This document shows, one piece after another, positions 57,761-64,000 of a stretch of DNA of 64,000 bases. A program made the position numbers and the translations under genes. The notes under the pieces are model-generated. The model did no database searches. It saw nothing but the letters and a program-made list of their open reading frames with translations, and had not been told where the DNA came from. The DNA is from Myxococcales bacterium 68-20. GTDB taxonomy: Bacteria; Myxococcota_A; Polyangia; Polyangiales; Polyangiaceae. How positions within the stretch are numbered: position 1 is the stretch's first letter; each line of letters begins with the position of its first letter. The stretch lies in contig MKVQ01000014.1 in NCBI GenBank assembly GCA_001899635.1, positions 276,193 through 340,192 on the forward strand. Reading direction: 5' to 3'.

Positions 57761-58042
57761 ATGACCGTCTCCGTCAACCTGTCCAGCCCGTGCAACCATG
57801 CGGCTCAGATCAAGGTCCGCACGGTGACGCGCCCTGCGCCTGCTTGCGAGGAGTGCCTCAAGCTGGGGTCGCATTGGGTTCACCTCCGCGAGTGTCTCTC
57901 GTGCGGTCACATCGGGTGCTGTGATTCCTCGCCCAACAAGCACGCCACACAGCATTTCCTCGCGACACGGCATCCGATCATCACGTCGGCCGAGCCGGGC
58001 GAGAGGTGGGCCTGGTGCTACATCGACAAGCGCATTCTATGA
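57761..58042 (+). CDS. UBP-type zinc-finger protein
   Basis: A 93-residue protein made almost entirely of a ZnF-UBP domain. Zinc ligands are visible as Cys11-x-His13, Cys29-x2-Cys32, Cys45-x2-Cys48, Cys53, His61, His65 and His71 (CLSCGHIGCCDSSPNKHATQ and HFLATRHPI). In eukaryotes this fold binds the C-terminus of ubiquitin; single-domain bacterial copies are common in G+C-rich bacteria and of unknown role. The ATG at 57761 starts exactly at the domain. It follows OsmC by 91 bp and may be in the same transcript. It ends with a strong hairpin. Confidence 0.9.
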   Translation: MTVSVNLSSPCNHAAQIKVRTVTRPAPACEECLKLGSHWVHLRECLSCGHIGCCDSSPNKHATQHFLATRHPIITSAEPGERWAWCYIDKRIL

Positions 58043-58043
58043 G

Positions 58044-58086
58044 CTGAGGGGGGCGGCGAGCGGCTCGGCTCGCCGCGGGACCTCAG
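58044..58086 (+). terminator. Hairpin after UBP zinc-finger gene
   Basis: GCGGCGAGC (58053-58061) pairs perfectly with GCTCGCCGC (58068-58076) around loop GGCTCG. Outer arms CTGAGG (58044-58049) and CCTCAG (58081-58086) extend the stem. It starts one base after the stop codon, making transcription termination likely, although no T run follows. Confidence 0.6.
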
Positions 58087-58153
58087 CCAAGGAACCCCAC
58101 GGACGAGCGCAGATCAGTCGACGGGATCGAGGCTTCCGTTTACAGGTTGGGGC

Positions 58154-58483
58154 ATGCGTTCCATCCGTTTCGTGTTCGCTGCATCCCTGGTCGTCGCGGC
58201 ATGGGCCGCCACCGCCTGCTCCCCCGCGGCGCCGCAGCCGGCCGCGCCCGCTGCTGGTGAGGCTCCCCCCGCGGAGGCCCCGGCTCACGAGCGCCCCGAG
58301 GCCGGCCCGGGCTCCGGCCACGGTGACGGTCCCGGCAACGCGGACGGCAAGGGGCCGGGCGATGCCGATCACAAGGGCCCGGGCCCGGGGCTCGGTGGCG
58401 GCAAGGGCGCCGGTCCGGGCAACGCCGACGGCAAGGGGCCGGGGACCGGACCGCACAAGGGCGGGCACGACGCCGGTACCTGA
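58154..58483 (+). CDS. Gly/Pro-rich repeat lipoprotein
   Basis: A 109-residue lipoprotein with signal MRSIRFVFAASLVVAAWAAT ending in Cys22. After a Pro/Ala linker the C-terminal half is made of repeats of GPGNADGKGPG, GPGDADHKGPG and GGGKGAGPGNADGKGPG, i.e. Gly-Pro-Gly with Asp/Asn/Lys. It is disordered and charged and could be a surface or periplasmic filler, metal-binding or adhesive protein. Function is unknown. Its stop lies 35 bp from the convergent plsC-like stop. Confidence 0.7.
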   Translation: MRSIRFVFAASLVVAAWAATACSPAAPQPAAPAAGEAPPAEAPAHERPEAGPGSGHGDGPGNADGKGPGDADHKGPGPGLGGGKGAGPGNADGKGPGTGPHKGGHDAGT

Positions 58484-58518
58484 TCGGCGCGCGATCCGTT
58501 CCTTCGATTCGGCGGCTC

Positions 58519-59274
58519 TCAGCTCGTAGAGAAGCCGGTCGTCGAACGGAGGTCGGGGAGCGCCGCGCGGATGGCGTCGCGCGCCTGATCGCGAACGAGC
58601 CCGACGTCGTCCATCCCCAGGCCCTTCGTCTGGATCGGCTGGAGGATCCTCGCGCGCGCGTGGGCCTTCCCGAACCAGCGCGAGTGCTTCGGCCTCATCT
58701 CTCGCGTGCCGGCGAGCGCGATGGGCAGCACCGGGACCTGGGCGCGGAGCGCGAGCGAGAACGCGCCGTCCTTGAACGGGAGCAGGTCGCCGTCCTTCGA
58801 GCGCGTCCCCTCGGGGAACATCATGATCGAGATCCCGCCTCCGAGCGCGCGCTCGCACTCGTCCATCATCGTGCGCACGCTCTCGGCCTTGCCGCGGCGA
58901 AGCGGGATGTCGCCGCCCCAGCGCATCGCCCAGCCGATGACCGGCGGCTTGAACAGCTCTTCTTTGGCGACCCATCGCATGTCGAACGGGAGCCAGGAGA
59001 GGACGAAGGGATCGGCGACCGACTCGTGGTTCGCGACGACGACATAGCCCGAGTGCGCGATGTCGGGCGGCGGCTCGCCGTCGATCTCGAACGTCCACAG
59101 CGGCGTGAGCCGGCTCGTGGTCCGGCCGAGTCGTCGCATCCAGCGCCCTGGCTCTCGCTGCGTGGGATCGCCGCGATGGCGGAGTGACGAGACGGCCATG
59201 ATGGGCAGGAATGCCGTCACGCACACTGCGAACTCGGCGTAGGTGAAAATGCCAGCGAGCGCGTGCTTTGCCAC
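58519..59274 (-). CDS. plsC: 1-acyl-sn-glycerol-3-phosphate acyltransferase
   Basis: A 251-residue acyltransferase. The N-terminal helix is followed by motif I VVVANHESVADPF (His83, Asp88), motif II-like WVAKEELFKPPVIGWAMRW, motif III FPEGTRSKDGD (residues 153-163) and motif IV VPVLPIALAG. These are the PlsC signatures. It transfers an acyl chain to lysophosphatidic acid to form phosphatidic acid. It stands 137 bp downstream of pssA on the same strand. Ornithine- or other lipid acyltransferases share the motifs, so PlsC function is the likeliest but not the only choice. Confidence 0.88.
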   Translation of the reverse strand: MAKHALAGIFTYAEFAVCVTAFLPIMAVSSLRHRGDPTQREPGRWMRRLGRTTSRLTPLWTFEIDGEPPPDIAHSGYVVVANHESVADPFVLSWLPFDMRWVAKEELFKPPVIGWAMRWGGDIPLRRGKAESVRTMMDECERALGGGISIMMFPEGTRSKDGDLLPFKDGAFSLALRAQVPVLPIALAGTREMRPKHSRWFGKAHARARILQPIQTKGLGMDDVGLVRDQARDAIRAALPDLRSTTGFSTS

Positions 59275-59411
59275 GCGCTACTTATATTCGAGGCGAAGCG
59301 CGCCCTCCGTCACGACTCTGCCACGAGACGAGGTCGGGGCAGGGAAGCCGATCGTGCGAGCCCGCGTTCGTTTGGTTGCTGGCCCGGTCGGTCGCGTGGC
59401 TGGCAGCCGGC

Positions 59412-60095
59412 TCAGGGCTTCGGGACGCGGATCGTGCTGATCATCATCGAGCCGCTCACCGCATACACGAGCGTGAACGGGTGCAGGACGAACGGGCCGA
59501 GCTCGACGGAGCCGAGCCATAGAGCCTCGTGGACGCGGTCCGTCCCGAACGCGATGCCGAGGAGGAGGACCAGGATCAGGCTCGAGGGGATCGGGGTGCC
59601 CTCGTAGTACTTCACCTTCCCGCGCTCGTCGGAGAGCGACGCCGCGGTCACGTTGTACCGGGCGAGCCGGCCGATCCCGCACGCGACGAAGTAGCAGAGG
59701 ATGACCGCGTCCCACCCTCCGCGTAGTCCGAGCGCGAAGCCGAGGGCGGCGGGGGCGACGCCGAACGAGACGATGTCGGCGAGCGAGTCGAGGTCGGCTC
59801 CGAGCGGCGACGACTTCCGGCGCCAGCGCGCGACGGCGCCGTCGAGGGCGTCACACACGAGCGCGATCGGCAGGAGCACGAGGGCCGCCCAGATCGCGTT
59901 CCGCTCAGCCGTGGCCATGTAGCTCATGCTCGCGAGGATCGCGCCCGCGCCCGAGACGGCATTGCCGATCGTGATCACGTCGGCGAGCACGAACGTGCGG
60001 ATCAACGAGAAGGGCTTCTTCTTCGTCTTCCCGGTCGTCCCGTTGTCCGCAGTCTTGTCGTCTGGCTCGTGGGTGGCTTCCACCTGGGCGAGCAT
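59412..60095 (-). CDS. pssA: CDP-diacylglycerol-serine O-phosphatidyltransferase
   Basis: A 227-residue CDP-alcohol phosphatidyltransferase of the PssA type II kind. The N-terminal 30 residues are hydrophilic and charged, then about seven membrane helices follow. The catalytic motif is exact: CDALDGAVARWRRKSSPLGA with DLDSLAD (D82xxD85G86xxA89R90...G99xxxD103xxxD107). PssA-type features are LADVITIGNAVSGAGAILAS and DIVSFGVAPAALGFALGL. It makes phosphatidylserine from CDP-DAG and serine. The ATG at 60095 is preferred over one nine codons upstream. It differs from the transferase of the inositol operon by this PssA-specific sequence. Confidence 0.9.
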   Translation of the reverse strand: MLAQVEATHEPDDKTADNGTTGKTKKKPFSLIRTFVLADVITIGNAVSGAGAILASMSYMATAERNAIWAALVLLPIALVCDALDGAVARWRRKSSPLGADLDSLADIVSFGVAPAALGFALGLRGGWDAVILCYFVACGIGRLARYNVTAASLSDERGKVKYYEGTPIPSSLILVLLLGIAFGTDRVHEALWLGSVELGPFVLHPFTLVYAVSGSMMISTIRVPKP

Positions 60096-60269
60096 ATTCC
60101 CTGGTTCCCCTCGTGTGATCACTCACCGTGAGATGCACGAATCGCTCCGCGGGCTCTTGACTCCTGGGAGGACGCTCGAGTCGACAAAGGCCGAGCTGGT
60201 CGGGCGCGAGGATGGCGTCCGCTCCGTCCTCATGGAAGACTCGGCCGTGAGCCGGGAGCTCCGGATCCG

Positions 60270-61889
60270 ATGCCCGCTGCCTCCACGACGACGAAACTCG
60301 CGCTTCGTCCCTACCAGCGCGACGCCATCGATGCCGTGCTCGGCGCTCGGCGGAGCGGCGTCCGCCGGATGCTCGTGTGCCTCCCGACGGGGGCGGGCAA
60401 GACGGTCATCTTCTCGCATCTTGCTCAGCTCGCGCGGCGGCAAGTGCTCGTGCTCGCGCACCGGGAGGAGCTCCTCGCGCAGGCTCGCGAGAAGATCGAG
60501 CGTGCGATGGAGGGCGCGGCCGTCGTCGCGATCGAGCAAGGCGCGGCACGCGCGCCGGAGGACGCGAGGGTGCTCGTCTGCTCGATCCGGTCCCTCCACG
60601 AGGAGCGGCTCGCACGGTTGATGCGCGGTCGCGACGTGGGGCTCGTGATCTACGACGAGTGCCATCACGCAGCGGCCGACGACAACCTCCGCGTGCTACG
60701 TCAGCTCGGCGCGTTCGACGACGACTGGACGGGGACGTTGCTCGGCTTCACGGCGACCACGTCGCGTGGCGACGGCAAGGGCCTCGATACCGTCTTCGAG
60801 CGCATCGTCTACTCGCGCAATCTCCCGGAGATGATCGAGGACGGTTACCTCTCTCCGCTGCGCGGCTATCGCATCTCGACTTCGGCCGATCTCACGCGGC
60901 TCTCGCCCGGCGGTCTCGACTTCCGAGAGGAGGAGCTCGCTGAGGTCGTCGACATCGAGGAGCGCAACGCTCTCGTCGCGCGTTCGATCCAGGAGCTCGC
61001 GCGCGATCGGCGCACGATCGCGTTCTGCGTGACGGTGGGCCACGCGCGGAACCTCTCCCGCTCGCTGAACATGCTCGGGGTCCCCGCGGGGGTCGTCCAC
61101 GGGATGATGCCGAAGGACGTCCGCGCGAAGGCGCTCTTGGACTTCCGGGAGGAGCGCACCCAGGTGCTCTGCAACGTGGCGGTCCTGACGGAGGGGTTCG
61201 ACGACCCTGGCGTCTCGTGCGTGGCGATGGCGCGCCCCACGCGGTCGGAAGGGCTCTACGCCCAGTGCGTCGGGCGGGGCACGCGGCTCCATCCAGGCAA
61301 GAAGGACTGCCTCATCCTCGACTTCGTCGACCTCTCGAACCTGAGCCTCTGCACCCTCCCGTCGCTCTTCGGAGCCCCCCGCGACCTCGACCTCGACGGC
61401 GGTGACGCGAACGAGGCACGGCGCATCTGGCAGCAGATCCTCTTCGATCATCCGGGCTTCGAGCTCGAGGCCGGAGCGCTCACGCTCCGCGAGATCCAGG
61501 ACCGCGCGGCGAGCTTCGATCCCCTCACGCTCTCGGTCGATACCGAGGTCCGCGCGATCTCGGGAAACGCATGGTTCTCGCTCGGCCGGCACGGCGTGGG
61601 GCTTCACTTCCACAGACGCGCGGGGCGTCCGAGCGAGGTGCTCGTCCTGAGGCGCGCCGCGCGGGGCAAGGCCTGGGAGGTGGTCCTCGACGGAAAGACG
61701 ATGGACCGCTTCTCGAGGATGGAGGAAGCGGTGCAGGCGGTCGACTACGAGATCGGGCGCATGGGCCGCGCGGCCGCCGCCTCCGCCCTCGAGAGCGCCG
61801 CGTGGCGTCGCGCGCCGTCACCGTCGCCGCCTGCGCTCGCGGCCGAGGCGCTCAGGCTCGCGGTGTGGAGGCGTGTCGTCGGGGGGTGA
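60270..61889 (+). CDS. SF2 DEAD/DEAH-box helicase
   Basis: A 539-residue superfamily 2 helicase of the SSL2/RecQ-related class. The P-loop is LVCLPTGAGKTVIFSHLA (Lys44), motif II is the DECH box VIYDECHHAAAD (residues 129-132), motif III is GFTATTSRGDGKGLD, and the C-terminal helicase domain has TIAFCVTVGHARNL, FREERTQVLCNVAVLTEGFD and ARPTRSEGLYAQCVGRGTRL. The last 160 residues form an unrecognised tail rich in Arg, with the repeated pattern WFSLGRHGVGLHFHRRAG. It is similar to stand-alone helicases seen in many bacteria and phages with unknown role in DNA repair or defence. No neighbouring defence gene is present. Confidence 0.9.
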   Translation: MPAASTTTKLALRPYQRDAIDAVLGARRSGVRRMLVCLPTGAGKTVIFSHLAQLARRQVLVLAHREELLAQAREKIERAMEGAAVVAIEQGAARAPEDARVLVCSIRSLHEERLARLMRGRDVGLVIYDECHHAAADDNLRVLRQLGAFDDDWTGTLLGFTATTSRGDGKGLDTVFERIVYSRNLPEMIEDGYLSPLRGYRISTSADLTRLSPGGLDFREEELAEVVDIEERNALVARSIQELARDRRTIAFCVTVGHARNLSRSLNMLGVPAGVVHGMMPKDVRAKALLDFREERTQVLCNVAVLTEGFDDPGVSCVAMARPTRSEGLYAQCVGRGTRLHPGKKDCLILDFVDLSNLSLCTLPSLFGAPRDLDLDGGDANEARRIWQQILFDHPGFELEAGALTLREIQDRAASFDPLTLSVDTEVRAISGNAWFSLGRHGVGLHFHRRAGRPSEVLVLRRAARGKAWEVVLDGKTMDRFSRMEEAVQAVDYEIGRMGRAAAASALESAAWRRAPSPSPPALAAEALRLAVWRRVVGG

Positions 61890-61901
61890 CCGACCGACCG
61901 A

Positions 61902-62543
61902 TCACACACGTCCGCGGAGGTGCGCGCCGAAGAGCGCGATCAGCTCCGCGCGGAGCTCCGTCTCCGAGTGCTTCGGCTCGTCCTGCCATACCAGTGTCTG
62001 GATGACGCCCATCATCGCCTGGGTGACCGTCCACGCGGCGAGGTCGATGTCCGGCACGCCGATGTCCTGGCGCTTGCGGAGCGAGGCGGCGAGCGACTCG
62101 GCGAAGACGGTCTGGCTCTGCGCGAGCGTCGGCATCAGCCCGATCGTGTGAGCGACCTTCAGCACCGCTCGAGGGACCCGCTTGTTGCTCGTGTACGTCT
62201 CGAAGCAGAAGTCGACGACCTGTCCGACGCTCTCGTCGAGCGGGAGCTCGTGGGCCGACTCGAGCAGCGCCTCGAACGCGCGGAGGTTGTCCTGCGTGGA
62301 CTTCACCGCGAGGGCCGCGAGAATGCTGCGTCGATCGCTGAAGTAGTCGTAGACCGAGCCGATGCCGACGCCGGCGCGGTTCGCGACCTCCTGGAGCGTG
62401 AGCTCCTCCTCGTTTCCGCTCCGCGAGAGACGCTCCGTGGCAGCGCCGAGGATGGCCTCGACGACGCTGCGCGAGCGAGACTGGCGAGGCGCCTTCCGGA
62501 GGTACGAGTCGTAAATGGATGAGATCCGCGACACGGTGGCCAC
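61902..62543 (-). CDS. TetR/AcrR-family regulator
   Basis: A 213-residue TetR regulator. The HTH is VVEAILGAATERLSRSGNEE and ELTLQEVANRAGVGIGSVYDYFSDRRSIL (quoted in part). The C-terminal ligand domain includes VGQVVDFCFETYTSNKRVPR and AWTVTQAMMGVIQTLVWQD. The start is a GTG at 62543, one base after the stop of the upstream gene, with a second GTG at 62534 as alternative. It is therefore co-transcribed with the large TPR/ATPase gene. It converges on the helicase gene 12 bp away. The ligand is unknown. Confidence 0.87.
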   Translation of the reverse strand: MATVSRISSIYDSYLRKAPRQSRSRSVVEAILGAATERLSRSGNEEELTLQEVANRAGVGIGSVYDYFSDRRSILAALAVKSTQDNLRAFEALLESAHELPLDESVGQVVDFCFETYTSNKRVPRAVLKVAHTIGLMPTLAQSQTVFAESLAASLRKRQDIGVPDIDLAAWTVTQAMMGVIQTLVWQDEPKHSETELRAELIALFGAHLRGRV

Positions 62544-62544
62544 T

Positions 62545-64000
62545 CTACGCCCTCCCAAGCTCGAGCGTTCGAGCGTTGTCCGGGACGGCGAGGAAGAAGG
62601 CGCGCCACTCCGGACGACCCAGGCGCTCCGCGCGTCGCTCGACGCGCCTCCGTGCGTCGTTCGCTGCAGCCGTCGCCTCGTCGGCGCGCTCGAGCGCGGC
62701 GAGCACCTCTGCGAGGACGAGCGGCGGAAGCGACTCGCCCTGGAGAAGGCCGCCGAGCGACTCGAGCTTGGCTTTCGCCTCGAGCGCGTCGTCGAGCGCA
62801 TCGGCCGCGCGCCCGACGGCGAGGAGCGCGCGCGCCCGCGTGGCGAGCGCCCAGCCATGGAGGCTCGGCGCGGCAGAGAGCAGCCGCACCGCGTGCACCG
62901 CGTGCTCGAGGCTCGTCTCGTGATCGCCATGCGCATGCTCGAGCGCGGACGCGTGTGCGCGGGCCCAGCCTTCGAGCCGGCTGTTCCGCACCGCACGGCA
63001 CTCCTCGATCGCGGAGCCGAGGAGCGACCGCGCCTCGTCGCGGCGGCCCGGCCGGTGCGTGAGGATGTAGCCGAGGTTGACGTTCGCGTAGGTGATCGCT
63101 TGCTGCGCCCCGGCGCGGATGCACTCCGCCATGTTCTCGCGAACGATCGCCTCGGCGCGTTCGAAGTCGCCGATCTCGGCCCAGCACCAGCCGATCGTGG
63201 TCCGCTCGAGGCGGACGTTGTTGCGATCGCCGGTCCGCTCGAAGGCCTCCACCACGGTCTCTAGCCGGGCGAGGAACGTCGCCACGTCGCCGGCATGTGC
63301 CGCGCGGAGCCCCTGGACGTGAGCGACCTGCGCCCGCGTGAGATCGTCGAGCATCACGGAGGCACGCGAGGGCGATGAGAGCGATCCGATCCGCTCGAGC
63401 ATCTTGTCGCTCGCCGCGAACCGGCCGGCGAAGATCATCTGGAACGTCCCGCGACACAGGCAGACGAGCTGCGCTCCCTCCGCGCCAGGGCCGGCGTCAG
63501 CACTCGCGGCGCGCTCGAACCAGCGATCGAGCGTGGCGTAGTCGCCGAGCCGCGCGCTCGAGACGACCGCCTCGGCGACGGCGCGGAACCACTCGCTCGT
63601 GCCCTCTCGGAATAAGCGGGCCGCGCTCGTCGCTTGCCTCTGCGCGTCGGCGTAGCCGCTCTGCCAGTAGCTCGCGACCGCCTGGAGGTGATACGCGGCG
63701 GCGAGATCGCCGTTGCTCGCGCCGGCATCGATCGCGCGCTGTGCATGGCGGCGAACGGCGTCGAGGTCCCGTCCGTCGAGCGCCTGCTCGGCCGCGCGGC
63801 GGAACCAGCGGACCGCGCGCGCGGGGAGATCGCCGCGCATGAACTGCTCGGCCAGGAGGAGCGGCTCGGCGTTGCCGCTGCTCTCGAGCCACTCGGCGGC
63901 GAGCCGGTGACCCCAGGCGCGGTCCTGCTCCGTCAGCATCGCATAGGCGGCGTCGCGGACGAGTGCATGACGGAACTTGAGCTCGCCGGTGCGGCCGCCG
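62545..64000 (-). CDS. C-terminal part of TPR/ATPase regulator (partial)
   Basis: The open frame runs off the right edge; 485 codons are visible. The first residues at the edge, GELKFRHALVRDAAYAMLTE, match the end of the AAA/STAND-ATPase module of large serine/threonine kinase-ATPase or adenylate-cyclase-type regulators (FRHALVRDAAY is diagnostic). The rest is a long run of TPR-like helical repeats, for example AAEQALDGRDLDAVRRHAQR and AYHLQAVASYWQSGYADAQR. The N-terminal kinase or cyclase would lie outside the window. In myxobacteria such proteins are multi-domain signalling kinases. A methionine at 63939 is internal, not the start. It overlaps nothing and precedes the TetR gene by one base. 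Confidence 0.8.
   Translation of the reverse strand, partial: GGRTGELKFRHALVRDAAYAMLTEQDRAWGHRLAAEWLESSGNAEPLLLAEQFMRGDLPARAVRWFRRAAEQALDGRDLDAVRRHAQRAIDAGASNGDLAAAYHLQAVASYWQSGYADAQRQATSAARLFREGTSEWFRAVAEAVVSSARLGDYATLDRWFERAASADAGPGAEGAQLVCLCRGTFQMIFAGRFAASDKMLERIGSLSSPSRASVMLDDLTRAQVAHVQGLRAAHAGDVATFLARLETVVEAFERTGDRNNVRLERTTIGWCWAEIGDFERAEAIVRENMAECIRAGAQQAITYANVNLGYILTHRPGRRDEARSLLGSAIEECRAVRNSRLEGWARAHASALEHAHGDHETSLEHAVHAVRLLSAAPSLHGWALATRARALLAVGRAADALDDALEAKAKLESLGGLLQGESLPPLVLAEVLAALERADEATAAANDARRRVERRAERLGRPEWRAFFLAVPDNARTLELGRA

Overview
The window is very G+C-rich chromosomal DNA, by eye about 70%, from what is most likely a myxobacterium of the Polyangiales/Sorangiineae type. 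Reasons: many short lipoproteins with Ala/Thr/Asp-rich linkers, MYXO-CTERM-like C-termini (hydrophobic helix followed by an Arg cluster), EGF, P-domain, FG-GAP and trypsin-like secreted proteins, stand-alone STAS regulators, and lipid-metabolism genes of the inositol and MMPL type. I found no phage, insertion sequence, CRISPR array, rRNA or tRNA. The species assignment is an inference.

Layout. 0-10.5 kb: end of a membrane protein, an NADPH:FMN reductase divergent from a LysR regulator, an LpqC-type esterase lipoprotein, a DUF938-like methyltransferase, a translationally coupled pair of YceI proteins, an FMN-dependent alpha-hydroxy-acid oxidase, a TerB-like protein, and prfC with a small zinc-ribbon protein. 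10.5-25.4 kb: an LRR lipoprotein, a GMC oxidoreductase coupled to an M15 peptidase, a run of secreted or lipid-anchored proteins (Cys-rich, EEP nuclease/phosphatase, EGF plus three jelly-roll modules, trypsin), a ClC channel with CBS domains, a J-domain protein, a SMUG1-like DNA glycosylase coupled to tex, and a lone CheR. 25.8-31.5 kb: an alpha/beta hydrolase lipoprotein, a PAP2 phosphatase, a STAS/GAF-like regulatory pair, and a hydrolase-TetR-thioesterase operon behind a very good, nearly leaderless promoter that contains an operator-like repeat.

31.6-38.4 kb is the most interesting region. It is a tightly packed six-gene minus-strand operon: ino1 (inositol-3-phosphate synthase), a CDP-alcohol phosphatidyltransferase, a GtrA protein, an AUR1-like PAP2 enzyme, a PgpA-type phosphatase and an MMPL/RND exporter. 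Five of the junctions are 4-bp overlaps. Read as a pathway it would run glucose-6-P to inositol-3-P, then to phosphatidylinositol-phosphate, then to phosphatidylinositol, then transfer of the phosphoinositol head to a ceramide-like acceptor, with flipping and export. The individual enzymes are recognisable; the pathway is inferred. A paralogous MMPL exporter lies at 50.3-52.9 kb, and plsC and pssA lie at 58.5-60.1 kb.

38.7-49.8 kb carries small membrane and coiled-coil proteins, a 3-hydroxyisobutyrate-dehydrogenase-like enzyme, an FG-GAP protein, a 1,220-codon ORF that looks like two genes joined by a one-base frameshift at a G run, a lipoprotein, a glutathione S-transferase and an ECF sigma factor with a SnoaL-like tail. 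49.9-64 kb carries an inverted-repeat element, the MMPL paralogue, an exported TldD/TldE-like pair, OsmC, a UBP-type zinc finger, a Gly-Pro-rich lipoprotein, the lipid genes, an SF2 helicase, a TetR regulator, and the C-terminal part of a large TPR/ATPase regulator that runs off the right edge.
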